A stretch of DNA of 64,000 bases, from positions 62,001 to 126,000 of the forward strand of contig NZ_BANS01000001.1 in NCBI RefSeq assembly GCF_000332995.1, given 5' to 3'. This document shows, piece after piece, positions 55,801-64,000 of the stretch (positions within the stretch are counted from its first letter, which is position 1; the number at the start of each line of letters is the position of its first letter). The stretch comes from Gordonia amicalis NBRC 100051 = JCM 11271. Lineage in GTDB: Bacteria; Actinomycetota; Actinomycetes; Mycobacteriales; Mycobacteriaceae. The notes beneath the pieces were generated by a model. It was not told the DNA's origin. It was given only the letters and a program-made list of their open reading frames with translations, and ran no database searches. The translations under genes and the position numbers were made by a program.

Positions 55801-56902
55801 GATTGTCTCTCAGGGGTTGTCTTTCGGCGTGCACGTGATCGTCAGCGCCTCGCGGTGGGCCGAGATCCGCCCGGCGGTCCGAGACCTCCTGGGTACGCGC
55901 ATCGAACTGCGCCTCGGCGACCCGTCGGACTCCGAGATGAGTCGCCGCGCCGCTGCGGGCGTCCCGCAGAACCGTCCCGGTCGGGGTCTCACCGCGGAGG
56001 AGCTCCACATGCTCATCGCCCTGCCGCGCCTCGACCCGGTCAGCAGCGCCGAGTCGCTGCCCGCCGGTGTTGCGGCCTCGGCGGAGAAACTCGCCGCCGC
56101 GTACCCGGGCCGTTCGGCGCTGCCGGTCCGCAAGCTGAGCACCGAGATCGCGATGTCGGCCGTTCAGAACGGGCTGGCCGCGGCCGGGGTCACGTTGTCG
56201 CTGAACCAGGTCGCGATCGGCGTCGGCGAACTGGAGCTGGCCCCGGTGGTGCTCGACTTCGACGCGCAGCCTCACTTCATGGTGTTCGCCGACGTCGAGC
56301 ACGGAAAGACGAACGTGCTGCGCGCGATCGTTCGCGGCCTCGTCGCCGGCGGCACCCCGGAGCAGGTGAAGATCGCGTTCATCGACTACCGCCGCACGAT
56401 GCTCGGTGTGGTCGACGGCGATCACCTCGCCGGATATGCCAGCTCGCACGACAATGCCATGACGCTGATGAACCAGCTGGCGGCATATCTCAAGGACTGC
56501 ATGCCCCCGAACGATGTGACCGTTCAGCAGCTGCGGGAGCGTTCGTGGTTGGTCGGCAAGCCGGAGGTGTACCTCGTGGTGGACGACTACGACATGGTGG
56601 CAACGTCGTCGGGCAATCCGTTGCTGCCGGTCATCGAGTACGCATCGCACGCCCGGGACATCGGTTTCCACATCGTCCTGGCGCGTCGATCCGGCGGCCT
56701 CGGCCGGGCGATGTTCGATCCCGTGATCGCGCGGCTGAAGGACCTGTCGTCCGACATCCTGCTGATGAGCGGCGACCGCGACGAAGGTTTCATCACCGGA
56801 CGCAGCCGCATGCAGCGGCTGGTGCCCGGACGCGGTGAACTCGTCTCGCGGGTGCGTCCGCAGGAGATGATCCAGGTCGCCCACCTACCGGCCGACGACT
56901 AG
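52820..56902 (+). CDS. eccC: Type VII secretion ATPase EccC (fused Ca and Cb)
   Basis: 1360 residues. Two membrane helices at about 40-95, then three FtsK-like ATPase domains. Walker A motifs: G-A-T-G-S-G-K-S-E near 487, G-G-P-Q-S-G-K-S-T near 855 and A-D-V-E-H-G-K-T-N near 1157. Only the first has a complete Walker B with Glu (L-F-I-V-V-D-E-F near 595). The second (V-F-L-V-L-D-G) and third (V-Y-L-V-V-D-D) look degenerate, as expected for regulatory substrate-binding domains. It is the motor of ESX-4. GTG start with GGGGGGA 4 nt ahead. Confidence 0.96.
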   Translation: MVTTTEGFVRRPRITPPRMPGGEVNIQAPPDVPRVVPGNLLMKLLPVVMIVAVVGMIALMMVTGGRNILTNPLFMMFPLMMLMSMFGMFAAGGRGGGKRAAELNEERKDYFRYLGQLRAQVFDTVENQRAARTWSHPDPHALLDVVGSRRMWERRPADNDFAHVRVGVGVQRLATRLMPPETGPLEDIEPVSMVALRRFVRTHSAVYSLPRSISLRGFPAINIEGARQETRELVRSMIVELCAFHGPDHLHIGIVTGDPAGEAWDWAKWLPHVGHPTLRDGIGPMRMIYPTLADLENALAADLLERGRFSRSAPPNGNRAHLVVVIDDGYVAGDERILSSAGMEGVTVLDLTAPPDGLAARRGLQLVVRGGKVSARSVAGVEEFADMDSLTIAEAEAIARRMARYRLATAATLANLESEATSTDPGLPALLGIDDAARFDPATAWRGRTGRERLRVPIGYTPSGAPVELDIKESAHGGMGPHGLCIGATGSGKSEFLRTLVLAMLATHSPTELNLVLVDFKGGATFLGLESTPHVAAIITNLEQELSMVDRMKDALSGEMNRRQEVLRAAGNYANVADYERARASGVRLEPLPALFIVVDEFSELLSQKPDFAELFVAIGRLGRSLHIHLLLASQRLEEGKLRGLDSHLSYRIGLKTFSANESRSVLGVPDAYHLPSVPGSAYLKCDSDDPVRFNTSYVSGPYYSPAVASDTSDTMTSGIPRLGNLKVFTALPVPLDEGSPRSLLDQAASLLDEEPPSLDAAPADFEPTSVSVPTLMQTIIGRMEGSGPPAHRVWLDPLDDSPTVEHLVGARDWIKPTVPGNLALPIGLVDRPYDQRRDPLVIDLAGAAGNVAVVGGPQSGKSTTLRTIIMAAAATHTPEQVQFYCLDFGGGSLAGLAGLPHVGSVASRGDMDAVRRTVAEVGAVVRARELLFGRLGVESMRDYRARRAAWFASGTLAPDDPLATDRFGDVFLVLDGISVLRSELESLEEQITTIVSQGLSFGVHVIVSASRWAEIRPAVRDLLGTRIELRLGDPSDSEMSRRAAAGVPQNRPGRGLTAEELHMLIALPRLDPVSSAESLPAGVAASAEKLAAAYPGRSALPVRKLSTEIAMSAVQNGLAAAGVTLSLNQVAIGVGELELAPVVLDFDAQPHFMVFADVEHGKTNVLRAIVRGLVAGGTPEQVKIAFIDYRRTMLGVVDGDHLAGYASSHDNAMTLMNQLAAYLKDCMPPNDVTVQQLRERSWLVGKPEVYLVVDDYDMVATSSGNPLLPVIEYASHARDIGFHIVLARRSGGLGRAMFDPVIARLKDLSSDILLMSGDRDEGFITGRSRMQRLVPGRGELVSRVRPQEMIQVAHLPADD

Positions 56903-56945
56903 CGACGGATCTGCCTTGGACGACACGGGTACGGGCAGGAGCGGG

Positions 56946-58253
56946 GTGAGCCGACGCCGTCCGACGGTCGTCGACCTCGCGTTCGGGCAGCCACGGATCT
57001 GGGATCCGGTCACCGGGCTCAGGTGCCCTGACCGCGATCTGCGCCCGCTGCTCCTCGCGGTCGACGAGATGACGGTCGTGCTCGACGGCCGGCGCCGGCA
57101 CCTGCGGCAGGCGTGGCAGCAGGCGTTCGACGAGATGGGTGTCCACGCCTCGGATCCGGGCCGGCCGCTGATCGTCGGGCATCCGAGTACCTGGGGACAC
57201 CGGCGCGCGTCGTCGCTGGCCGATGCCGGAGGGCGGAGGGCGGGCCAGGCGCCACTGACGCTTCTCCCGCGTGCGGTCCTCATCGCGCGCAGCCACGCCG
57301 ACATCACCGTGCGGCGCTGTGCCGTCGTGGAGACCACGCACCTCCCGGAACCGCCCCACGATCCCGCCCGTCCACGCCCGGCTGCGTGGGATGTGCAGAT
57401 CGTGCGGCGACACCCCCAGGGCTGGGACATCGAGCGCAGTGGGGTGATCGAGCCGGGGGACCGGGAGGCCGAGGGGCTCTCGATCATCGACGACGCGGTC
57501 GAAGCCGTCTTCGTCGACGGTGACGATCCGCGGGAGGTGGCGGCGGCGACAGAGCTGGTCGCCGCGCACGCGATCGCGGGCCGTGTCGTGCCGGTGGACC
57601 GCGACCTTCTCGTCCGTCTGGGCCGCCGGACCGGTGGTGTCGCCGACGACGCCGTGCCGGTGGCCGACGGGCCCGCGATGCCGGCGCCGGACGCGTCGAG
57701 GCGACGCAGCCGTCGTGTGCTGGCCGGTGCTGCGGCCGCGGCGGTGGTGGTCGTCGCCGTCGCCTTCGGGGTCGGGTGGTGGCAGCGGGACGACCCCGCG
57801 CCCGCTGCTGCCGAGGTCGCGGTCGGCCGCGCCACGCTGTCGGTTCCCGGGAACTGGCGGGAGTCCGGGCAGGACACCCCGAGCGGCGACACCACCGACG
57901 ACCCGACCACGACCCGCGCCGTGTTCGTCTCCGCCGACGACGGCCGGCGGATCATCGCGGTCCTGACCGAGCTGCGCGACGGGTCGACCCGGCAGTCCGT
58001 CGCCACGAGTCTGCGTAATCGCATCGACCAGCGGGGCGACGACGTCGTCACCGAGTTCTCCGCGGACACCCGCTACGCCGGACGCGACGTCATCAGCTAC
58101 CGGGAGGCGCCGGCGTCGGGCAGCGCCATCCGCTGGTATGTCATCGTCGACGACGGTCTGCAGGTGTCGATCGGGTGTCAGGCCGGGACGGCCGCCGAAT
58201 CTGTGGACCGCGAATGCGCGGAGGCCGTCAGATCGGTACGGGTGGGGCAGTAG
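56946..58253 (+). CDS. Type VII secretion-associated protein (Rv3446c-like)
   Basis: 435 residues. The N-terminal domain (about 1-225: V-V-D-L-A-F-G-Q near the start) resembles an actin-like/Hsp70-like fold by family, without clear motifs here. One membrane helix lies at about 260-280 (L-A-G-A-A-A-A-A-V-V-V-V-A-V-A-F). The outer domain ends with two Cys (G-C-Q-A-G, E-C-A-E). This is the layout of the protein between eccC4 and esxU in ESX-4. GTG 56946 has AGGAG 4-5 nt ahead; TTG 56916 is an alternative. It starts about 45 bp after eccC. Confidence 0.82.
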   Translation: MSRRRPTVVDLAFGQPRIWDPVTGLRCPDRDLRPLLLAVDEMTVVLDGRRRHLRQAWQQAFDEMGVHASDPGRPLIVGHPSTWGHRRASSLADAGGRRAGQAPLTLLPRAVLIARSHADITVRRCAVVETTHLPEPPHDPARPRPAAWDVQIVRRHPQGWDIERSGVIEPGDREAEGLSIIDDAVEAVFVDGDDPREVAAATELVAAHAIAGRVVPVDRDLLVRLGRRTGGVADDAVPVADGPAMPAPDASRRRSRRVLAGAAAAAVVVVAVAFGVGWWQRDDPAPAAAEVAVGRATLSVPGNWRESGQDTPSGDTTDDPTTTRAVFVSADDGRRIIAVLTELRDGSTRQSVATSLRNRIDQRGDDVVTEFSADTRYAGRDVISYREAPASGSAIRWYVIVDDGLQVSIGCQAGTAAESVDRECAEAVRSVRVGQ

Positions 58254-58283
58254 GGGACGAGCGTGACGGGTCGGCTCGGCGTT

Positions 58284-58313
58284 TTGACCCTGACCTGCAC
58301 GGTCGCGTAACCT
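58284..58313 (+). promoter_or_regulatory. Promoter of the rplM-rpsI operon
   Basis: -35 TTGACC (58284-58289) and -10 TAACCT (58308-58313) with an 18-bp spacer, a good housekeeping-type promoter. Transcription would start near 58320, giving a leader of about 128 nt. Confidence 0.7.
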
Positions 58314-58319
58314 GGATCG

Positions 58320-58447
58320 CTGGTGCTCGGCGCCTGTCGCATACACGCGTGCACAGGCAGAAGAGGCCCGGGTCCCCACTGGTCGCCGGGAAGAACCTCC
58401 GCCGTACATCCGACCAGCACCCACAAGACAAGAGTTGAGGACCAACT
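58320..58447 (+). ncRNA. Structured 5' leader of rplM, candidate r-protein autoregulatory element
   Basis: In the leader, GCCTGT-GCA (58332-58341, one bulged C) pairs with TGC-ACAGGC (58350-58358), a 9-bp hairpin, and more GC-rich pairing is possible downstream. Leaders binding L13 are known in other bacteria. A regulatory role here is inferred from length and structure only. Confidence 0.35.
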
Positions 58448-58887
58448 GTGCCTACCTACACCCCGAAGGCCGGTGACATCACGCGTACGTGGCACGTCAT
58501 CGACGCCACCGACGTGGTGCTCGGCCGGCTGGCCGTGCAGAGCGCGAACCTGCTCCGCGGCAAGCACAAGCCGACCTACGCCCCGCACATGGACGGTGGC
58601 GACTTCGTCGTCATCATCAACGCGGAGAAGGTCGCGCTGACCAGCAACAAGGCCGAGCGCAAGCTGAACTACACCCACTCGGGGCATCCCGGTGGCCTGA
58701 AGTCCCGCACCACCGCCGAGCTGCTCGAGACCTTCCCCGAGCGCGTCATCGAGAAGGCCATCAAGGGCATGCTGCCCTCGAACAAGCTCGGCCGTGCGAT
58801 GGCCTCGAAGCTGAAGGTCTACGCAGGCCCGAACCATCCGCACGCGGCTCAGCGCCCCGTTCCCTTCGAGATCAAGCAGGTGGCCCA

Positions 58888-58891
<4 letters not shown>
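58448..58891 (+). CDS. rplM: 50S ribosomal protein L13
   Basis: 147 residues, normal length. Typical blocks: [15 protein letters not shown] near residue 15, G-K-H-K-P-T-Y near residue 38, Y[10 protein letters not shown] near residue 74 and G-M-L-P-x-N-K-L-G-R near residue 110. GTG start with GAGGACCA ahead. The stop overlaps the rpsI GTG (GTGA). Confidence 0.98.
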
Positions 58892-59418
<527 letters not shown>

Positions 59419-59420
59419 TC

Positions 59421-60764
59421 TTGGCACGCCTTTTCGGTACCGACGGCGTCCGAGGCCTGGCCAACGCCGAGCTCACTCCCGAGCTCGCGTTGCGCCTGGC
59501 CTCGGCCGCCGCGGTCGTTTTCGAAGACCTGTCCGACGATCACTCGCGCCGCCCGCGTGCGGTGGTCGGTCGCGACCCACGAGCCTCCGGCGAGATGCTG
59601 GAAGCCGCCGTGTGCGCGGGACTCGCCGCGACCGGCGTCGACGCCATCCGCGTCGGCACCGTGCCCACCCCGGCGGTCGCCTTCCTGACCGCGGACTACC
59701 ACGCCGACTTCGGCGTGATGATCTCCGCGTCGCACAACCCCATGCCCGACAACGGGATCAAGTTCTTCTCCGCCGGCGGGCACAAGCTCGACGACGAGGT
59801 CGAGGACCGTATCGAAGCGGCGATGGACGACGACTTCGTCCGGCCCATCGGTGCGGCGGTCGGTCGTGTTCTCGACGCACCGGACGCGGGAGACCGCTAC
59901 CGGCGGCACCTGGCCCAGGCCGTCGACGAGCGTCTGGACGGTCTGACGGTCGTGGTCGACTGCGCACACGGCGCCGCGTCGCAACTCGCGCCGCTGGCCT
60001 ATGCCGACGCCGGTGCCAAGGTCATCACGATCCACGCCGATCCCGACGGCCTGAACATCAACGCCGACTGCGGTTCCACCCACATGGACAAGCTGCAGGC
60101 CGCCGTCCTCGAGCACGGCGCCGATCTCGGTCTCGCCCACGACGGCGACGCCGATCGTTGCCTCGCAGTGGATTCCACCGGTCAGATCGTCGACGGCGAC
60201 GCCATCATGGCGATCCTGGCGACATCGCTCGCCGACAAGAACCGTCTGCACGAGAACGTCCTCGTCGCCACCGTCATGAGCAACCTCGGCCTGCACATCG
60301 CGATGCGCGAGGCGGGAATCACGGTGCGTACCACGGCCGTCGGCGACCGCTACGTGGTGGAGGAGCTGCGTCGCGGCGGGTACTCCCTCGGCGGTGAGCA
60401 GTCCGGCCACATCGTGGTCCCGGGATCGGGAACCACCGGCGACGGCATCCTCACCGGCCTGATGATCATGGCCCGCATGGCGGCCACCTCGTCGCGACTG
60501 GCCGACCTGTCCGGCATCGTGACGGTGCTGCCGCAGGAGCTCATCAACGTCCGCGTCGCCGACAAACACGCAGTCGCGGAGTCGCAGTCGGTCAAGCAGG
60601 CCGTCGTCGACGCCGAGGCCGAACTGGGCGAATCGGGACGAGTTCTGTTGCGTCCCTCCGGAACCGAACAGCTCGTCCGGGTGATGGTGGAAGCCGGCAC
60701 CGCGGAGCAGGCGGGCACGGTCGCCCGTCGCCTCGCCGATGTCGTCGCCGCCGCCGGCGCATGA
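59421..60764 (+). CDS. glmM: Phosphoglucosamine mutase
   Basis: 447 residues. It interconverts glucosamine 6- and 1-phosphate for UDP-GlcNAc and peptidoglycan. Active serine in I-S-A-S-H-N-P near residue 103, metal loop D-G-D-A-D-R near residue 242, sugar loop G-E-Q-S-G-H near residue 325, phosphate loop R-P-S-G-T-E near residue 412. The start is TTG 2 nt after the rpsI stop with no separate ribosome site, so it depends on coupling. Its stop overlaps the HAD gene (ATGA). Confidence 0.97.
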   Translation: MARLFGTDGVRGLANAELTPELALRLASAAAVVFEDLSDDHSRRPRAVVGRDPRASGEMLEAAVCAGLAATGVDAIRVGTVPTPAVAFLTADYHADFGVMISASHNPMPDNGIKFFSAGGHKLDDEVEDRIEAAMDDDFVRPIGAAVGRVLDAPDAGDRYRRHLAQAVDERLDGLTVVVDCAHGAASQLAPLAYADAGAKVITIHADPDGLNINADCGSTHMDKLQAAVLEHGADLGLAHDGDADRCLAVDSTGQIVDGDAIMAILATSLADKNRLHENVLVATVMSNLGLHIAMREAGITVRTTAVGDRYVVEELRRGGYSLGGEQSGHIVVPGSGTTGDGILTGLMIMARMAATSSRLADLSGIVTVLPQELINVRVADKHAVAESQSVKQAVVDAEAELGESGRVLLRPSGTEQLVRVMVEAGTAEQAGTVARRLADVVAAAGA

Positions 60765-61483
60765 CCCCCGATCTCGTGGACAGGGCCAGCACTCCGCGGG
60801 CGGTCCTGTTCGACTTCTCCGGCACCCTGTTCCGCTTCGAGGCGCGCGACGACTGGTTCGTCGATCTCCTCGACGATGCGGGCGAGGCGTTCGTCCCGGA
60901 GCGGCAGGCGGACATCATCCGCCGCATGGTCGCGCCGGTCGGACTGCCCGAGGGTATCGAGGGCGACGACCGGACCGCTTGGGAGCGAAGGGATCTCGAT
61001 CCGGAATTGCACCGGGTCGGGTACCTCGCCCTGCTGCGCACGGTCGGGATGAGCAACGCCGGTCACGCCAACTCGCTCTACGACCGGGTCCTCGACCCGG
61101 AATCGTGGGTGCCGTTCGCCGACACCGTCGAGGTGCTGACGCGTCTCGCGGACACCGGGGTGCCGATCGGCATCGTCAGCAACATCGCCTTCGATCTGCG
61201 CAAAGTCCTTGCCCTGCACGGCATCGACCACCTCGTGGACGCCTACGCGCTCTCCTATGAGGTCGGCGCGATCAAACCCGAACCGCGCCTCTTCCGCGCC
61301 GCCCTCGACCCGATCGGCGTGCCGGCCGGCGACGTGCTCATGGTCGGGGACAGCGAGAAGGCCGACGGCGGTGCGCGTGCGCTGGGGTGTTCCTTCGCGC
61401 TCGTGCACGATGTGCCGCCGGCCGATCGCCCGACGGCGCTGCTCGACGCCGTGGCCGCTCATGGCATCGAGCTGCGCGACTGA
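60761..61483 (+). CDS. HAD-superfamily hydrolase with DxS variant of motif I
   Basis: 240 residues. HAD core with motif I F-D-F-S-G-T-L (Asp18), motif II S-N-I (near residue 147), motif III Lys in A-I-K-P-E-P and motif IV G-D-S-E-K-A-D. In most phosphatases motif I is DxD; here the second Asp is Ser20, so the general acid is missing or replaced. This could mean a different reaction or a slow phosphatase. A cap domain lies at about 25-105. Overlaps glmM by 4 bp. Confidence 0.85.
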   Translation: MTPDLVDRASTPRAVLFDFSGTLFRFEARDDWFVDLLDDAGEAFVPERQADIIRRMVAPVGLPEGIEGDDRTAWERRDLDPELHRVGYLALLRTVGMSNAGHANSLYDRVLDPESWVPFADTVEVLTRLADTGVPIGIVSNIAFDLRKVLALHGIDHLVDAYALSYEVGAIKPEPRLFRAALDPIGVPAGDVLMVGDSEKADGGARALGCSFALVHDVPPADRPTALLDAVAAHGIELRD

Positions 61484-61492
61484 GATCTCCTC

Positions 61493-62245
61493 TCAGAAGT
61501 TGCCCTTGGCCGACCAGCCGCCGTCGACCGGGTAGATCTCGCCGGTCAGGAAGTCGCCCTCACGCATGAGATAGGCGACCATCGAGGCGATCTCCGACGG
61601 GCGGCCCAGCCGACGCACGATGTGCGCGTTGGCATTCGCCTGCCGCATCTCCTCGGTGATGTCGGCCAGGATCGGGGTGTCGATGGTGCCCGGTGCGATG
61701 GCGTTGATCAGGATGTTGTGCGGGCCGTACTCGTAGGCGGCCTGCTTGGTGAGGCCCACGACGCCGCCCTTGGCCGCCGAATACGACGCCAGGTTGGGCA
61801 GACCCCGAAGCGCGGCCATCGACGAGATGTTGACGATGCGGCCACCACCGTTCTCGATCATGCCGGGGATGACCGCTCGCATGCCGAGCCACACGCCCTT
61901 GAGGTCGGTGCCGACGACGACGTCCCATGCTTCCTCGGTGAGGCCGACGACGGTGTCCTCGCTGATCATGTTGACCACGCCGGCCACATTGGCCAGGAAG
62001 TCGATCGAGCCCTGTGAGGCGGTGATCTGCTCCACCGTGGCCGCCCAGTCGTCGGCGACGCGGACATCGAGGCGGACCGCCTCCGCGGAGCCGCCGGCCT
62101 CGGCGATCTCCTTGAGGGTGACCTCGCAGTCCTGGATGTCGGCGGCGACCACATGGGCGCCGTCCGCGGCGAGTCGGATGGCCGTGGCCTGACCGATACC
62201 CTGTGCGGCGCCGGTGACGATGGCAGTTTTTCCGTTGAGAGACAT
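61493..62245 (-). CDS. Short-chain dehydrogenase/reductase (FabG-like)
   Basis: 250 residues, classical SDR. Cofactor loop T-G-A-A-Q-G-I-G near residue 11, N-V-A-G near residue 86, catalytic Ser (I-V-N-I-S-S-M near 140), Tyr-x3-Lys in Y-S-A-A-K near residue 155. A-A-D-I-Q-D after the second strand suggests NAD preference. In one minus-strand run with an acyl-CoA dehydrogenase and a phosphotransferase-like gene, so it may act in acyl or alcohol catabolism. Confidence 0.92.
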   Translation of the reverse strand: MSLNGKTAIVTGAAQGIGQATAIRLAADGAHVVAADIQDCEVTLKEIAEAGGSAEAVRLDVRVADDWAATVEQITASQGSIDFLANVAGVVNMISEDTVVGLTEEAWDVVVGTDLKGVWLGMRAVIPGMIENGGGRIVNISSMAALRGLPNLASYSAAKGGVVGLTKQAAYEYGPHNILINAIAPGTIDTPILADITEEMRQANANAHIVRRLGRPSEIASMVAYLMREGDFLTGEIYPVDGGWSAKGNF

Positions 62246-62290
62246 ACGTGTTCGCTTTCTGGTTCGGAGGAGGGGACGAGCAGGGTGCGT

Positions 62291-63577
62291 TCAGGGCTGT
62301 TCGGCGAGCAATTCGGCGAAGCGATGCCGGGCGGCCTCGCGCCGGGTGGGGATGTGCTCGGTCGGCCGGTCGTCGGCCGGTCGTGTGTATCCCTTGAGGT
62401 ACTGGCGGGCGACGCTGTCGCGGTGCACCTCGTCGGGGCCGTCGTAGAGACGCGCGGCGCGTGCCGCGCGGTACATGGACTCCAGCGGCAGGTCCGCGCT
62501 GTAGCCGAGTGAGCCGTGGACCTGGAGCGCGCGGTCGATGACGTCGTGCAGGATCTTGGCGCCGAAGAACTTGATGTGCGCGATGTCCTTGCGGGCGGCG
62601 GCCGTGCCCTCCTCGTCGATGCGCCACGCGGCATGCAGCGTCATCAGACGGAGGGCCTGGATCTCGGCCGCGGAGTCGGCGATGAAGTTGCGGACCGTCT
62701 GCTTGTCGGCGAGGACCGATCCGTGGGCGTACCGGTAGGTGGCGCGTTCGCACATCATGTCGAATGCGCGACTCGCCTGACCGATCCAGCGCATGCAATG
62801 GTGAATCCGGCCGGGGCCCAGTCGTTTCTGGGCGATCAGGAAGCCGTCGCCCCGATTGCCGAGCAGCGCCGTGTCGTCGACCCGGACGTCACGCAGCACC
62901 ACCTCGCAGTGCGAACCGTAGGTGTGCGGGCGCGGCCGGGGATTCTCGACCGAACCGATGTCGCGGACCACGTCGAGACCCGGTGCGTCGATCGGGATGA
63001 TGAACTGCGATGTGCGACGGTGGCGTTCGGCGTCGGGATCGGTGACGGCGACGACGATCATGAAGTCGGCGGTGGCTGCATTGCTGATGAACCACTTGTG
63101 GCCGTTGAGAACCCACTCGTCCCCGTCGCGGACCGCGGTGGTGGTGAGGTTGGTGGGATCGGCGCCGGCGTTGTCGGGTTCGGTCAGCGCGAACGAGGAA
63201 TAGTACTCGCCGGCGAGCAGCGGTTCGAGCCACCGCTTCTTCTGCTCCTCGGTGCCGACCGCGGCGAGGATCTCGCAGTTGCCGGAATCCGGTGCCTGGC
63301 AGCCGAACACGAGCGGACCGTACGGTGTGGAACCCAGGATCTCCTGCATCAGGCCCAGCTTCACCTGGCCGTATCCCTGTCCACCGAGTTCCGGGTCGAG
63401 GTGTGCGGCCCACAGGTCGTTCGCCTTGACCTCTTCCTGTAGCGGGGCGATCGCCTTGCGCAGTTGATCCCAGTCGAGATCGAGGGTCTCGAGCGGGAAG
63501 ACCTCGGTACGGACGAAATCCTTCATCCAGTCGAGCTTCTTCTGGAATTCGGGTTCCGTGGAGAAATCCCAGGCCAT
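62291..63577 (-). CDS. Acyl-CoA dehydrogenase (FadE-type)
   Basis: 428 residues. FAD enzyme of beta-oxidation-like steps. Blocks: S-F-A-L-T-E-P-D-N-A-G-A-D near residue 130, H-K-W-F-I-S-N-A near residue 159, L-G-P-G-R-I-H-H-C-M-R near residue 250 and a C-terminal Q-V-H-G-S-L-G-Y near residue 358. The catalytic base is not certain. This subfamily (H-H-C-M-R) resembles the ACAD10/11-like proteins that occur with an APH-domain partner, and such a gene lies just upstream. Confidence 0.93.
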   Translation of the reverse strand: MAWDFSTEPEFQKKLDWMKDFVRTEVFPLETLDLDWDQLRKAIAPLQEEVKANDLWAAHLDPELGGQGYGQVKLGLMQEILGSTPYGPLVFGCQAPDSGNCEILAAVGTEEQKKRWLEPLLAGEYYSSFALTEPDNAGADPTNLTTTAVRDGDEWVLNGHKWFISNAATADFMIVVAVTDPDAERHRRTSQFIIPIDAPGLDVVRDIGSVENPRPRPHTYGSHCEVVLRDVRVDDTALLGNRGDGFLIAQKRLGPGRIHHCMRWIGQASRAFDMMCERATYRYAHGSVLADKQTVRNFIADSAAEIQALRLMTLHAAWRIDEEGTAAARKDIAHIKFFGAKILHDVIDRALQVHGSLGYSADLPLESMYRAARAARLYDGPDEVHRDSVARQYLKGYTRPADDRPTEHIPTRREAARHRFAELLAEQP

Positions 63578-63654
63578 GGTGGTGTGCTCCGTTTCTGTGG
63601 GGGATCGTTGACGAGTACGGGTGGGGTGGGGAAGCGCCGGCGATGTGCGGCGGG

Positions 63655-64000
63655 TCAGGCGCCGGCGATGATCCCGCGTGCGCGGACGAACAGACCGTCG
63701 GCGTAGCGGTGCAGCCGTTCACCGACGTCGCGGGGCGCCTTGCCGTCACATGACCGGGCGTAGGTGCCCTCGAGGATGATGCCGAGTTTGAAGCTCGCGA
63801 GAACGGTGTACCAGTCCAGTGCGTCGAGATCCCGGTCGGAACGCTCCGCGTAGCGGGCGACGATCGCGGACCGGCTCGGCAGGTTGCCGGCGCGTCCGAG
63901 GGCGCTCTCGTAGAGATCGGACTGCAGCGGGTCGTCGGGCCAGATCGCCAGCAGCACACCGAGATCGAGCAGCGGATCGCCGACGGTTGCCATCTCCCAG
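63655..64000 (-). CDS. APH-type phosphotransferase, C-terminal part, cut by window edge
   Basis: The frame enters from the right edge and stops at 63655. It encodes W-E-M-A-T-V-G-D-P-L-L-D-L-G, the end of the APH-family active site (the D-W-E motif), then a helical C-terminus. Domain arrangement with the following acyl-CoA dehydrogenase recalls the fused ACAD10/11 proteins, which phosphorylate 4-hydroxyacyl-CoAs. The kinase N-terminus is outside the window. Confidence 0.85.
   Translation of the reverse strand, partial: WEMATVGDPLLDLGVLLAIWPDDPLQSDLYESALGRAGNLPSRSAIVARYAERSDRDLDALDWYTVLASFKLGIILEGTYARSCDGKAPRDVGERLHRYADGLFVRARGIIAGA

Noticed and set aside
52766-56884. Two long minus-strand open frames opposite eccC (52766-54841 and 54947-56884)
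   Set aside because: eccC is certain by its three ATPase domains; the antisense frames are rich in Arg, His and Gly with no domains.

Overview
The window is high-GC actinobacterial DNA from a mycolic-acid-lineage organism (Mycobacteriales). A Gordonia-like genome is my best guess, by inference. Supporting signs are the mycothiol gene mca, a DosR/DosS-type pair, an ESX-4 locus, a MycP protease, a lipid-droplet protein next to xseA, PhoH2, DesA2, and gene order that follows M. tuberculosis Rv1075c-Rv1110 and then Rv3449-Rv3441c. Coding is dense, about 65 genes. I see no tRNA, rRNA, CRISPR array or intact insertion sequence.

Layout. 0-4.6 kb: SGNH hydrolase (cut by the left edge), then cbs, metB and ilvA. 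4.6-8.5 kb: an accessory patch with an unknown protein, an SRPBCC protein, a frameshifted SOS-box DUF222/HNH gene and a broken Ltp/DUF4352 gene. 8.5-14.3 kb: greA, a YhhQ-type transporter, a DUF4307 protein, mca, a DUF255 thioredoxin-like protein and TspO. 14.3-19.0 kb: rocD with a divergent Lrp regulator, a class I DAHP synthase behind a Tyr/Trp/Phe leader peptide and terminator, and PhoD. 19.2-23.3 kb: stress and metal patch with hsp20, an Hrp1-like CBS protein, a Met/His-rich 29-residue ORF, a PepSY membrane protein, a His-containing membrane protein, hemolysin III (trhA) and a decayed trhA relic. 23.4-34.6 kb: Z-prenyl synthase, MocR regulator, coaA, DUF885 protein, glyA, desA2 and phoH2 with a candidate upstream phoAT. 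35-41 kb: L,D-transpeptidase-like lipoprotein, universal stress protein, divergent dosR-like and dosS-like genes, PIG-L deacetylase. 41-49.8 kb: class II and class I fumarases in tandem, glpX, xseAB, lipid-droplet protein, ispH. 49.8-58.3 kb: ESX-4 (mycP, eccD, eccC, accessory protein) without visible esx or eccB genes. 58.4-64 kb: rplM-rpsI-glmM, a HAD protein, an SDR, an acyl-CoA dehydrogenase and a phosphotransferase cut by the right edge.

Links between genes. hsp20, hrp1-like, usp and dosR/dosS resemble the hypoxia/dormancy regulon, and a DosR-like box lies before usp. The Met/His peptide, PepSY protein and His-containing membrane protein may form a metal (copper?) handling group. Many promoters have a TANNNT hexamer 6-7 nt before the start codon, which predicts leaderless mRNAs. 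Several genes carry single-base frameshifts (DUF222, mocR 3' end, carboxymuconolactone decarboxylase, a small peptide ORF). These are either real decay or sequence errors and should be checked on reads first.
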